A DNA stretch of 64,000 nt from Actinomycetes bacterium. GTDB taxonomy: Bacteria; Actinomycetota; Actinomycetes; Propionibacteriales; Propionibacteriaceae. The stretch is taken from assembly GCA_023393755.1 (NCBI GenBank), contig JAEXCA010000122.1:1-64000 (forward strand), given 5' to 3'. The notes below the pieces were generated by a model that was given only the letters and a program-made list of their open reading frames with translations, had not been told where the DNA came from and searched no databases. Below are positions 25,481 to 33,864 of the stretch, one piece after another; position 1 is the stretch's first letter, and the number at the start of each line of letters is the position of its first letter. The position numbers and the translations under genes were made by a program.

Positions 25481-26433
25481 CACGACCTCCTCTGCCGGCG
25501 CCGGCCGAGCACCAGGAAGGCGCAGACGGCCGCGATCAGGATGAAGAACAGCACCAGGACGGCCGAGGAGAGGCCGTACTTGTTGTAGTCGAAGCTGTAG
25601 CTGTAGGCGAGGATGTTCAGCGTTTCGGCCTCGTGGAAGGAACCGCCGCCCTTGCCCTTGGTGGCGTAGAGGATGTCGAAGGTCTTCAGCGCGTCGATGC
25701 TGCGCAGCAGGATGGCGGTGATCACCGTCGGTCCCAGCAGCGGCAGGGTGACGTACCAGAACCGCTGCACCGCGTTGGCACCGTCGATCCGGGCGGCCTC
25801 GTCGGGTTCCTCCGGGATGGCGGTCAGGCCGGCCAGCAGGATCAGCGCCACCATCGGCGTCCACTGCCAGATGTCGACGAACATCAGGGTGGGCAGGGCC
25901 TGCTCCGAGCTGGAGAGCCACGGTTGGGTCGGCAGCCCGAGCCGGCGCAGGATCTCGTTCGCCGCGCCGATGGTCGGCTGGAAGATCAGCATCCACATCA
26001 TGCCGACCGCGACCGGGGTCGCGACCAGCGGCAGCAGGATGGTGATCCGGACCCACCGCTCGCCGCGGAACGGACGGCGCAGCAGCAGGGCGATCGCCAT
26101 GCCGAGCACCACCTCGATGGCCACGGCGCCGAGGGTGAAGTAGAAGGTGCGGCCGACGGCCGGCCAGAACCGGTCGTCGGTGGTGAACAGCGCGGCGTAG
26201 TTGTCGAACCCGATGAACGAGACCGCGCGGGTGACCGAACCCTGGGCGTTGGTCAGGCTCAGCCAGACGGTGTAGACCAGCGGGAAGGAGACCATCGCGA
26301 CGATGAAGGCCACCGTCGGTCCGGCCAGCACCCACTTGCGATGGCGATTCACGAAATGGACGTAGCGGTCCCACAGCGTCGGGGCCGGCACGCTCGGCTG
26401 TGGACGCTCGACGACACTCGGCGAGGTTGTCAC
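25480..26433 (-). CDS. ABC sugar importer permease, MalF type
   Basis: A 317-residue membrane protein with about six helices and the EAA motif DEAARIDGANAVQRFWYVTL. It has a 30-residue cytoplasmic N-terminus. GTG 26433 is preceded by GGAAGGAG on the minus strand. It pairs with the MalG-type permease (one-base overlap) and the binding protein 73 bases upstream to form a CUT1-type importer. Confidence 0.93.
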   Translation of the reverse strand: MTTSPSVVERPQPSVPAPTLWDRYVHFVNRHRKWVLAGPTVAFIVAMVSFPLVYTVWLSLTNAQGSVTRAVSFIGFDNYAALFTTDDRFWPAVGRTFYFTLGAVAIEVVLGMAIALLLRRPFRGERWVRITILLPLVATPVAVGMMWMLIFQPTIGAANEILRRLGLPTQPWLSSSEQALPTLMFVDIWQWTPMVALILLAGLTAIPEEPDEAARIDGANAVQRFWYVTLPLLGPTVITAILLRSIDALKTFDILYATKGKGGGSFHEAETLNILAYSYSFDYNKYGLSSAVLVLFFILIAAVCAFLVLGRRRQRRS

Positions 26434-26506
26434 TCCGGGCTCCTTCCGTCGAAGGGTGGTGGGGCGGGGAGCGCCCCCGTACCACCACCACAGCGGGCAA
26501 GCGAAC

Positions 26507-27796
26507 TTACTGCTTGGCCTCCTCATCGAGGAAGGCCTGGTAGGCGGTCTGGGCACTGGCGGCCGCGGCTGCGACGTCCCGGCCCTCGATCCCCTCGACG
26601 ATCGGCGTGCCGACGATGTCGCGCGCCTCGCCGACCTTCACCACCAGCGGACGGTCGTGGCCGATGCCCACCGCGGCGCTGTCGGAGATCACCTTGGCGA
26701 GCTCCGCGGGGAAGCCCGCGATGCCGGCCGGATCGCTCCAGGCCGAGTTCCGGGCGGACGGCACGCCGTCACCCTGGATGGAGAGCACGGTCGCCGGGCT
26801 GGTCGCCCACTCGATGAACTTCCAGGCGTTCTCCTTGTTCTTGGAGAACTCGTTGATGCCGATCGCCCAGGACGGGACGTTGTACGGCTTCGAGCCGGCC
26901 GGGCCGGCCGGGAACTGCGCGTAGCCGACCTTGCCGATGATCGACGTGGTGGCCGGATCGGTGAAGTTGCCCATCAGGCTGTCGGCGTCGGTGTACATCG
27001 CAGCCTTGCCCTGCGCGAACACCGGCAGCGCCTGCGGCCAGCTCATCTCGGTGGTGCCGGGAGGCCCGTACTTGTTCAGCAGGTTGCTGTAGAAGGTGTA
27101 CGCCGCCTGCGCCTCCGGGGTGTCGACGGTGGCCTTGCCGTTGCCGTCGTCGAAGTCGCCGCCGAAGCTGAACAGGAAGCTGGAGAACTGGGTCACCGCT
27201 GCGGCCCGCTGGCCACGGGCGACGAACCCGTAGACCCCGTTGTCGGGATCGTGCAGCTTGGCCGCGGCGGCCTCGAGCTCCTCCATCGTGGTCGGCACGG
27301 CGATGCCGGCCTTCTCCAGCAGCTCGGTGTTGTAGTAGAGGATCTCGCGCTCGGTGACCAGCGGCACGCCGTAGACCGAGCCGTCCATGGTGACGGCCTC
27401 CACCGGGCCCGCCTGGAAGTCGTCCCACTTGTAGTCGGCCGAGGCCTTCACCTGGTCGTCGATCTTCGACAGCCAGCCGTTGGAGACGAACAGCTTGCCC
27501 TCCTGCAGCGGCCGGAACATCATCACGTCGAAGTCGGTCGAGCCGGTGTTGAGCTTCACGTTGTACTGGTCGGAGAGCTGATCCTCACCGAAGGTGGTCA
27601 GGTTGACCTTGATCCCGGTCGCCTTCTCGAACTCCGGGATCCGCTCCTGAATGGCGGTCGTCCAGGTGTGGTTCGGCAGCGAGACGTTGACGTCGGTACG
27701 GGCCTCCTGGCCGGGGCTGCCACCGCAGCCCGCCAGAGCGACACCGCCGGCCGCGATGCCGACGACCGCCGCGAGGAGGCGAGGCGCCTTCTTCAT
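26507..27796 (-). CDS. Sugar-binding lipoprotein of the ABC importer
   Basis: A 429-residue extracellular solute-binding protein (family 1). The signal peptide ends in the lipobox LAGC with lipidated Cys24. The mature part follows the CUT1 pattern: IPEFEKATGIKVNLTTF, VPLVTEREILYYNTELLEKAG, FAQGKAAMYTDADSLM and ENAWKFIEWATSP. It captures the substrate outside the membrane and delivers it to the two permeases. Ligand not predictable. ATG 27796 has GAGAGGAAA upstream. Confidence 0.93.
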   Translation of the reverse strand: MKKAPRLLAAVVGIAAGGVALAGCGGSPGQEARTDVNVSLPNHTWTTAIQERIPEFEKATGIKVNLTTFGEDQLSDQYNVKLNTGSTDFDVMMFRPLQEGKLFVSNGWLSKIDDQVKASADYKWDDFQAGPVEAVTMDGSVYGVPLVTEREILYYNTELLEKAGIAVPTTMEELEAAAAKLHDPDNGVYGFVARGQRAAAVTQFSSFLFSFGGDFDDGNGKATVDTPEAQAAYTFYSNLLNKYGPPGTTEMSWPQALPVFAQGKAAMYTDADSLMGNFTDPATTSIIGKVGYAQFPAGPAGSKPYNVPSWAIGINEFSKNKENAWKFIEWATSPATVLSIQGDGVPSARNSAWSDPAGIAGFPAELAKVISDSAAVGIGHDRPLVVKVGEARDIVGTPIVEGIEGRDVAAAAASAQTAYQAFLDEEAKQ

Positions 27797-27833
27797 AGGG
27801 TTTCCTCTCTAGTTGGTGGTGAGTGTCACCGGT

Positions 27834-28877
27834 TCAGTCGGCGCTGAACGTCAGTACCGACTTGATGTTCCTGCCCGAGTCCATGTCGGCGAAGGCCCGC
27901 TCCCAGTCGGCCAGCGGGTAGCTGCCGCCGATCACCGAGGACGGATCCAGCCGGCCGCTGGCGAACAGCCCGAGCACCCGCTCCCAGGTGAGCCAGGTGT
28001 GCGAGAAGCAGCCGTAGAGGGTGACCGCCTTGGCCACCAGCGGGTCGAGGCTGAAGCCGAGCGGTTGCGGCCCCCAGCCGACCTTCACGATCGAGCCGAG
28101 CGGACGGACCAGCTCCATGCCCTGCCGCAACGCGACGCTGACACCGGTGGCGTCGACCACCATGTCGGCGCCCAGCCCGTCGCCGAGGGAGGCGATCAGC
28201 GCGATCGGATCCTCCTTGGTCACGTCCAGCGCGTGGTCGGCGCCCAGCGAGCGGACGCGATCCAGCCGGGTGCCGTCCCGCTCGGTGCCGAGCGCCACGA
28301 TCGTCCCGGCGCCCTGCAACCGGGCGACCTGGACGGCGATCGCACCGATCGGTCCGACCCCCTGGACGACCACCAGGTCGCCGGGGGTGATGCTGCCGCG
28401 TTCCACCACGGCGTTGTAGGCGACGCAGTAGGGCTCGGTCATGGACGCCTGCTCGAAGCTGACGCCCTCCGGGATGCGGTGCAGCACCCGGGGATCGGCC
28501 TCGACCAGCTCGCTCATCGATCCGTCCCGGAGCGCGCCGTAGCCCTGCCGCCACGGGCACAGGTGGTAGCGGCCGGTGCGGCACATCGCGCAGCGTCCGC
28601 AGATCTCGGCGGCGGTCTCCATCACCACCCGGTCGCCGACCGACCAGCCGGCGACGTCCTCGCCGACCGCGACGATCCGGCCGGCCACCTCGTGACCGAG
28701 CACCAGGTCGTCCTTCACCGCCCAGCTCTGGTTGTTGTGCCACATGTGGACGTCCGAACCGCACACCCCGACCGCCACCGGGGCGACCAGCACGCTGGCC
28801 GGCGCGAGCCGGGGTTCGGGCAGCTCGCGGATCTCGACGTCGCCGGCCTGCAGGCCGTACTTCACCAGGGCCTTCAC
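27834..28877 (-). CDS. Zinc-dependent medium-chain alcohol/polyol dehydrogenase
   Basis: A 347-residue MDR-superfamily enzyme. Catalytic zinc ligands are Cys39 and the His62-Glu63 of GHEVAGRI. The structural zinc site is Cys93, 96, 99, 107. The coenzyme fold starts at VVVQGVGPIGAIAVQVA. The overall type resembles sorbitol, threonine or sugar-acid dehydrogenases that make a ketone. It overlaps the upstream isomerase gene by four bases and lies just before the binding-protein gene, so it likely oxidises the imported compound or a derivative. Confidence 0.92.
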   Translation of the reverse strand: MKALVKYGLQAGDVEIRELPEPRLAPASVLVAPVAVGVCGSDVHMWHNNQSWAVKDDLVLGHEVAGRIVAVGEDVAGWSVGDRVVMETAAEICGRCAMCRTGRYHLCPWRQGYGALRDGSMSELVEADPRVLHRIPEGVSFEQASMTEPYCVAYNAVVERGSITPGDLVVVQGVGPIGAIAVQVARLQGAGTIVALGTERDGTRLDRVRSLGADHALDVTKEDPIALIASLGDGLGADMVVDATGVSVALRQGMELVRPLGSIVKVGWGPQPLGFSLDPLVAKAVTLYGCFSHTWLTWERVLGLFASGRLDPSSVIGGSYPLADWERAFADMDSGRNIKSVLTFSAD

Positions 28878-29854
28878 CGGGCGGCTCCAATCCTGGTCTG
28901 GGACAGCGCCGGCAGGCGGGCGGCGACCCGCAACTCGTCATGGTTGCGGACGGCCACCGCGGTGGAGCCGCCGAAGTACAGGTCGCGGGCCTCGCGCAGG
29001 AACTCGACCGACTCGCGCATCTCGCCCCAGCCGTTCACCCCGTCCTCGACCGAGATCCAGCCGTCGTAGCCGGCGGCGGCCAGGGTGGAGAAGATCCTCG
29101 GGTAGTCGTTCAGGCCGCGTCCGATCACGCCGTGCTGCAGCGCGGGCGAGTAGCCAAGGGTGCCGTCGGCCTGGCGAAGGTCGTCCAGGCTGGTGCCCGG
29201 CGCCAGCGACCGGTCGGAAGCCTGCATGGTGACCACCCGGTCGATCACCTCGTCGAGGAAGTCGGCCGAGTCGTCGCCGGCGACGATCGCGTTGGACGGG
29301 TCGTACTGGACGCCGAAGTGGACCCGCTCGTCGATCGCCCCGATCACCTCGAGGAAGATCTCCCGGCGCTGGGCGAACTCGACGTAGCGCCACAGCCCGT
29401 CCTTGTAGTGGTTCTCCAGCGCCAGCGTGACGTCGAGCTCGCGCGCCAGGGGCAGCAGTTCCTGGATGCCAGCCACCGCCGCGGCAACGCCCTCCTCGCG
29501 GGTCACCTCGGGGAAGTTCTGCCCGGTGAGCACCCGGGCGCTCACCCCGGGGCCGCTCAGCCGGTGGGCGATCCGGATGATCCGCGCCTCCTGCTCGATC
29601 TCCCGCGCGCGCACCGCCGGATCGGGGTGGACGAGGTCGGGCGAGGCGCACAGCATGGGCATCACCAGGCCGGCGCGCTCCAGGGCCTCCCCGACGTCGT
29701 CGACGAAGCTGTCCGGCTTGTCGAAGAAGAACCGGGAGTACAGCTCGACACCGTCGATGGGCAGGGCGGAGGCCTGCTCGATCCAGGCGAACAGACTCAG
29801 CGACCCGTCCAGGATGGCATCCATCTCACCCTTGGGAAACACGCTGATCCGCAT
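28874..29854 (-). CDS. TIM-barrel sugar (phosphate) isomerase/epimerase
   Basis: A 326-residue AP-endonuclease-2-like TIM barrel. Metal-ligand motifs are LALENHYKDG (Glu), VQYDPSNAIVAGDD (Asp) and GYDGWISVEDGVN (Glu). Such enzymes interconvert ketoses or epimerise C3. It is the first gene of the minus-strand operon. ATG 29854 is chosen because GAGGAGGAG lies immediately upstream; an in-frame upstream ATG at 29890 falls in the operator region. Confidence 0.88.
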   Translation of the reverse strand: MRISVFPKGEMDAILDGSLSLFAWIEQASALPIDGVELYSRFFFDKPDSFVDDVGEALERAGLVMPMLCASPDLVHPDPAVRAREIEQEARIIRIAHRLSGPGVSARVLTGQNFPEVTREEGVAAAVAGIQELLPLARELDVTLALENHYKDGLWRYVEFAQRREIFLEVIGAIDERVHFGVQYDPSNAIVAGDDSADFLDEVIDRVVTMQASDRSLAPGTSLDDLRQADGTLGYSPALQHGVIGRGLNDYPRIFSTLAAAGYDGWISVEDGVNGWGEMRESVEFLREARDLYFGGSTAVAVRNHDELRVAARLPALSQTRIGAAR

Positions 29855-29887
29855 TGGCGACTCCTCCTCGCTGAAGAGCTCTCTGCT

Positions 29888-29907
29888 CAATAAGTCTGTT
29901 TTTATTG
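29888..29907. promoter_or_regulatory. Palindromic operator candidate, minus-strand operon
   Basis: CAATAA-GTCTGTTT-TTATTG has perfect six-base arms. It is AT-rich in a GC-rich genome and lies 33 bases upstream of the isomerase start, within the minus-strand promoter. Likely bound by the FadR-type regulator at 22848-23609. Confidence 0.6.
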
Positions 29908-30132
29908 GGCCAGACGGCGGTGCCTCCTGTCAACCCCCGCCACGCCGCGTTACCAAACCGTTGACTTCCCGAGCGCGGACGGCTCCGTCCGACGATGCCG
30001 CGGACCTCACCGGCCCGGTGGCGTCCCGGCTCACGGCGGGCCGGACTGCGCGACGAGCCGCGACCCCGTCCAGATCGGGCGGGAACTCGGCGGCTTCGGA
30101 TGGTTCACCCGACCAGGGACTTCCCCAAAGCA

Positions 30133-30152
30133 TGTTAAATCTGATTATTATG
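30133..30152. promoter_or_regulatory. Related operator candidate, plus-strand operon
   Basis: TGTTAAATCTGATTATTATG matches the site at 29888-29907 at about 13 of 20 positions (TAA, TCTG and the T-rich right half) and overlaps the -10 box TATTAT. A single regulator could control both operons. Confidence 0.45.
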
Positions 30153-30173
30153 TGGACGTTCGAAGGGACCACC

Positions 30174-31217
30174 GTGACCACCACCATCCGGCACTCCGAT
30201 GCCCTGCACTGGGCCACCGAGGTATTCGTCCGTCTCGGCTACGCCGCGGCGGACGCCGCGTACCTGGCCGACACCCTGGTGGAGGCCAACCTGCGTGGGG
30301 TCGACTCGCACGGCCTGATCCGGCTGCCGATCTACAGTCGGCGGATCGAAGCCGGCCTGGTGGATCCCGCCGCCGTCCCGGTGGTCAGCCGTGACCGCGG
30401 CCTGGTCAGGATCGATGCCGCCGGCGCCCCGGGCCAGCTCGCCGCCCGAGCAGGGGTGGACGAAGCCGAGCGCGCCGCCCGGGAGCACGGCGTCGGCTGC
30501 GTGGCGATCCACGGCAGCGCCCACTTCGGTGCCGCCGGGTACTACGCCCGCGCGCTGGCCGAGCGCGGGCTGATCGGGCTGGTCACCTCGAACTCCGAGC
30601 CGATCGTGGTGCCCTTCGGCGGAAGGCGTCCGCTGTTCGGCACCAACCCGATCGCCTTCGCCGCGCCGACCGTAGCCGGGGTGTTCTGCTTCGACATGGC
30701 GACCTCGGTGGTGGCGATGGGCAAGGTGCTCAACGCCCAGGCCTCGGGCAGCAGCATCCCCGCCGACTGGGGCGTGGACGACCACGGCGAGCCGACCACG
30801 GACCCGACCCGGGTGGCGGCGGTGCAGCACTTCGGCGGCCCGAAGGGCTACGCCCTGGCGTTCATGGTGGAGATACTCGCCGGGGTGCTGACCGGCGCCG
30901 CGGTCACCTCCGACCTGGGCAACATGTACACCGACTTCGACCGGCGGCAGGAGACCGGGCACTTCGTCCTCGCCCTGGACATCGCCGGCCTGCTGCCACT
31001 GGACGCGTTCACCGCCAGGCTGGACCGCCTGGCCGAGCAGGCGCACGCCGTCCCGGCCGCCGGGGAGTCCGGCGTGCTGGTGCCCGGCGAGCCGGAGGAA
31101 CGGATCCGGCGGCAGCGGCTCGCCGAGGGCCTCTCCCTGCCCGGGGACGTGGTCGACGAACTGTCGGAGCTCGGCGAGCGCCTGGGCGTCCGGTTCCCGG
31201 AAGGAGGAACGGCATGA
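30174..31217 (+). CDS. Ldh2/YiaK-family malate/L-lactate/2-oxo-gulonate-type dehydrogenase
   Basis: A 347-residue NAD(P)H-dependent oxidoreductase of the Ldh2 family, unrelated to classical lactate dehydrogenase. Diagnostic parts are VDSHGLIRLP with the catalytic His46, GCVAIHGSAHFGAAGYYA, FGTNPIAFAAP, and GPKGYALAFMVEILAGVLTG. Family members reduce 2-oxo acids such as 2,3-diketo-L-gulonate or oxidise ureidoglycolate. GTG 30174 follows GAAGGGA. It starts the plus-strand operon, divergent from the importer operon. Confidence 0.9.
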   Translation: MTTTIRHSDALHWATEVFVRLGYAAADAAYLADTLVEANLRGVDSHGLIRLPIYSRRIEAGLVDPAAVPVVSRDRGLVRIDAAGAPGQLAARAGVDEAERAAREHGVGCVAIHGSAHFGAAGYYARALAERGLIGLVTSNSEPIVVPFGGRRPLFGTNPIAFAAPTVAGVFCFDMATSVVAMGKVLNAQASGSSIPADWGVDDHGEPTTDPTRVAAVQHFGGPKGYALAFMVEILAGVLTGAAVTSDLGNMYTDFDRRQETGHFVLALDIAGLLPLDAFTARLDRLAEQAHAVPAAGESGVLVPGEPEERIRRQRLAEGLSLPGDVVDELSELGERLGVRFPEGGTA

Positions 31218-31218
31218 G

Positions 31219-31276
31219 CACCCCGCGACGTTCTTCTCCTCCGCTGCGCTCCCCCGAACAACGTCGCGGGGCCGCC
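31219..31276. repeat. Palindromic mini-insertion between two operon genes
   Basis: CCCCGCGACGTT (31221-31232) and AACGTCGCGGGG (31260-31271) are perfect 12-bp arms with a 27-base loop. The copy GCATGAG at 31212-31218 recurs at 31277-31283, flanking the insert like a target-site duplication. Without the insert the stop and start would overlap as ATGA. Confidence 0.7.
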
Positions 31277-31278
31277 GC

Positions 31279-32247
31279 ATGAGAAGCCTGAAGGTCCTGG
31301 TTCCGACCACGATCCAGCCACCGGCCTCCGATCCGACGGTGGAGTACGTCCCCTACGATCCGGCGGCTCCGCTTCCGTCCGGGTGCGAGGACGCGGACGC
31401 GCTGGTCGTCTGGGGCGGCTCGCAGCACCTGCTGGACGACGCCGCCCTCCGGCTGGACCGGCTGCGGCTCGTCCAGCTGCTGTCGGCGGGGTATGAGAAC
31501 GCCGTCAAGGCGGGCTTCGCCGAGGGAGTGAGCATCGCGAACGGACGCGGGCTGCACGATCGTCCGGTGGCCGAGCACGCCCTGGCACTGATCCTGGCGT
31601 CCGCCCGCCGGTTGCACGTCGCCTTCGACGCCCAGCGGGAGCACCGCTGGGCCAGCGAACTGGGCGGCATCCAGCGCGAGCCCAGCCCCGGGCTGTTCTC
31701 CACCCTGCGCGGCGCCCGGGTGGCGATCTGGGGCTACGGCAGCATCGCCGCCGCCCTGGAACCCCACCTGACCGGGCTTGGCGCGACGGTCACCGGGATC
31801 GCCCGCACGCCTCGGACGATCGGCCGGGTCGGCGTGGTCACCGAGGACGATCTCGCCGACCTGCTGCCGCGGACCGACGTGCTGGTGATGATCCTCCCCT
31901 CCACCCCCGAGACCCGGCGGGTGCTGGACGCCGAACGGCTCGCGCTGCTGCCCGGGCATGCCTGGCTGGTCAACGTCGGTCGCGGCGACACCGTCGACGA
32001 GGCGGCGCTGTTCGACGCGCTCACGGCGGGCAGGCTGGGCGGGGCGGCGCTGGACGTCACCGCCACCGAGCCGCTGCCGCCGGACTCGCCGCTGTGGGAG
32101 GCGCCGAACCTGATCCTCACGCCTCATGCCGCCGGCGGCCGTCCACTGGGCGCCGCCGACCTGATCGCCGCGAACGCCGCGGCGCTGAACGCCGGGGAGC
32201 CGCTGCGCAACGTCGTCGCGGGCCCCCACCGCCACCCGGCGGACTGA
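31279..32247 (+). CDS. D-isomer-specific 2-hydroxyacid dehydrogenase
   Basis: A 322-residue NAD(P)-dependent enzyme of the phosphoglycerate/glyoxylate dehydrogenase family. The dinucleotide motif is IWGYGSIAAAL, and the catalytic Arg, Glu and His lie in VNVGRGDTVDEAAL, TATEPLP and LTPHAAGG. It reduces a 2-oxo acid or oxidises a D-2-hydroxyacid, consistent with a sugar-acid route. Its original ribosome site (GGAGGAAC before 31214) has been separated from ATG 31279 by the palindromic insertion, leaving no clear site. Confidence 0.9.
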   Translation: MRSLKVLVPTTIQPPASDPTVEYVPYDPAAPLPSGCEDADALVVWGGSQHLLDDAALRLDRLRLVQLLSAGYENAVKAGFAEGVSIANGRGLHDRPVAEHALALILASARRLHVAFDAQREHRWASELGGIQREPSPGLFSTLRGARVAIWGYGSIAAALEPHLTGLGATVTGIARTPRTIGRVGVVTEDDLADLLPRTDVLVMILPSTPETRRVLDAERLALLPGHAWLVNVGRGDTVDEAALFDALTAGRLGGAALDVTATEPLPPDSPLWEAPNLILTPHAAGGRPLGAADLIAANAAALNAGEPLRNVVAGPHRHPAD

Positions 32248-32285
32248 TCACCTTTCACCAACCGCCCGAAGGAGGGCCCACCACC

Positions 32286-33005
32286 ATGTCGCTCATTCAT
32301 GGCCTGACCAGGTCGAACCTGACCCGTCCGCTGGTCCAGCTGTCGCTGGATCTGACCAACAATGCCGAGGCGCTGGCCACGGCCGCGATCGGCGTCGAGG
32401 CCGGCGTCGACTGGATCGAGGTCGGGACGCCGCTGGTGCTGGCCGAGGGCCTGCATGCCGTCCGCGCGCTGCGGAAGGAGTTCCCGGACCACCCGCTGGT
32501 GGTGGATCTCAAGACGATGGACGGCGGCTACCTCGAGGCCGAGATGATGGGCGACGCCGGGGCCGACGCGGTGGTGGTGATGAGCCGTTCCCACGGGGCC
32601 ACCGTCGAGCGCGTGGTCGCCGCCGGCGAACGCTTCGGGATGCTGGTGATGGGCGACGACCTGGGCGAGCCCGACTACGTCGAGGCCTGCGTCCGGCTGG
32701 AGCAACTGGGGGTCGGCATGCTGATCCACCACATCGGCTACGACCAGCGGAACAAGGTGGGTGGGCTCTCCCCGCTGACCGAACTGCCCGCGGTGGTGGC
32801 GGCGACCACCGTCCCGGTGCAGGCGGTCGGTGGCCTGTCGATCGACCAGGCGGTGGCCTGCCCCGGGTTCGGAGCCCCGGTCGTGGTGTTCGGCGCGCCG
32901 CTCGCGATCGACGGCGAAGCCTTCACCCCGGCCAGCGGCAACCTGCTGGGCGTGCTCACCGAGGCCTGCGCCCGGGTGCACCAGGCCGAGATCCGTTACC
33001 CGTAG
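32286..33005 (+). CDS. Hexulose-6-phosphate synthase / 3-keto-gulonate-6-phosphate decarboxylase family protein
   Basis: A 239-residue TIM-barrel protein of the OMP-decarboxylase superfamily. LVQLSLDLTNN, WIEVGTPLVLAEG and the metal/catalytic DLKTMDGGYLEAEM are the HPS/KGPDC hallmarks. The DLKTMD form is closer to hexulose-phosphate synthases than to UlaD-type decarboxylases. It may split or decarboxylate a ketohexulose(acid) phosphate. No phosphohexulose isomerase follows, so formaldehyde fixation is not the obvious role. RBS GAAGGAGGG precedes ATG 32286. Confidence 0.88.
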   Translation: MSLIHGLTRSNLTRPLVQLSLDLTNNAEALATAAIGVEAGVDWIEVGTPLVLAEGLHAVRALRKEFPDHPLVVDLKTMDGGYLEAEMMGDAGADAVVVMSRSHGATVERVVAAGERFGMLVMGDDLGEPDYVEACVRLEQLGVGMLIHHIGYDQRNKVGGLSPLTELPAVVAATTVPVQAVGGLSIDQAVACPGFGAPVVVFGAPLAIDGEAFTPASGNLLGVLTEACARVHQAEIRYP

Positions 33006-33025
33006 TCACTCCGTCGGTCCGGGTC

Positions 33026-33076
33026 GGGACCACCAGGGACGGTTCCTGGACCACCGGGGACGGTTCCTGGTGGCCC
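33026..33076. repeat. GGGACGGTTCC repeat, tandem direct copies
   Basis: GACCACCAGGGACGGTTCCTGG and GACCACCGGGGACGGTTCC are placed head to tail between two convergent gene ends, followed by TGGCCCC. Same family as 13044-13133. Confidence 0.8.
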
Positions 33077-33084
33077 CGCGCCGG

Positions 33085-33846
33085 CTAGGCAGGAGCGTGT
33101 TCAGCCAGGAACTCGGCCGAGCGGCGGAAGATCAACTCAGCGTCGTGGTCGAGGGTGGCGACGTGGTAGCTGTTCTCCAGTTCGACGAACTCACGCACCG
33201 ACGACGAGACCCCGTCCAGGATCAGCTTCTGGCTGAGGTCGTCGACGATGTGATCGACCTTTGACCGCAGGTACAGCAGCGGCGCGTGCACCCGCGCCAG
33301 GTTGTGGCGGATGTCCCGCCACATCTCCAGCTGCTGCGCCATGGCATGCAACGGCACCCGGTCGTAGGCCAACTCGTCCTGACCCGGCTTGGCGATGTCG
33401 TTGCTGATCCCGGCCAGCGAGGGGGTCAGCCGGCGGATCAGCGGCAGCAGCTTCAGATCGAACCGCTTCAGCCCGACCGCCGGGTTCACCAGCACCAGCG
33501 CGCCGACATCGTCCGGCCGGTTCTCCGCCAGGCGCAGGGCCAGCCCGCCGCCCATCGACAGGCCGCAGACCGCCGTCCAGTCGCAGCAGGCACGCAGCTC
33601 GGTCAACGCCCGGTCGACCTCGCCGTACCACTGCTGCCAGGTCGTGGTGTTCATCTCCTGCCAGCTGGTGCCGTGCCCGGGCAGCCGGGGCAGCCGGACG
33701 GTGTAGCCCTGCCCGGCCAGGTACTCCGCCCAGGGCCGCAGCGAGGCCGGCGACCCGGTGAACCCATGGCACAGCAGCACGCCATTCCTTCCCTCGCCGG
33801 CCTGGTACGGCTCGGCCCCCGGACGCACTGGAACAGTCATGTTCAT
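33085..33846 (-). CDS. Carboxylesterase / monoacylglycerol-lipase-type alpha/beta hydrolase
   Basis: A 253-residue enzyme with an intact triad: Ser97 in GLSMGG, Asp in SKVDHIVDD, His in NSYHVATLD. The oxyanion region is LLCHGFTGSPASLRPWAEYL. It resembles thermostable carboxylesterases of the Est30 type and monoacylglycerol lipases. ATG 33846 (MNMTVPVRPG) is chosen because AGGA then lies eight bases upstream; ATG 33855 would leave the site only a few bases away. Confidence 0.88.
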   Translation of the reverse strand: MNMTVPVRPGAEPYQAGEGRNGVLLCHGFTGSPASLRPWAEYLAGQGYTVRLPRLPGHGTSWQEMNTTTWQQWYGEVDRALTELRACCDWTAVCGLSMGGGLALRLAENRPDDVGALVLVNPAVGLKRFDLKLLPLIRRLTPSLAGISNDIAKPGQDELAYDRVPLHAMAQQLEMWRDIRHNLARVHAPLLYLRSKVDHIVDDLSQKLILDGVSSSVREFVELENSYHVATLDHDAELIFRRSAEFLAEHAPA

Positions 33847-33864
33847 GCCGCCCATCCTGCCGGA

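Larger units (their letters stand above)
29855..30173. promoter_or_regulatory. Divergent promoter region of the sugar-catabolic locus
   Basis: This 319-base gap separates the two divergent operons. TGTCAA at 29928-29933 reads TTGACA on the minus strand. On the plus side TATTAT (30146-30151) is a good -10 without a clear -35. Two related 20-bp operator candidates lie near each start and are annotated separately. The middle (about 29945-30120) is GC-rich with nothing recognised. Confidence 0.5.

Noticed and set aside
24620..26500. A single 626-residue protein spanning both permease genes
   Set aside because: The N-terminal third is an out-of-frame shadow of the MalF-type gene; the MalG-type permease starts cleanly at ATG 25480.
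32286..33005. Formaldehyde fixation by the RuMP pathway
   Set aside because: No phosphohexulose isomerase gene follows and the neighbours are sugar-acid enzymes.
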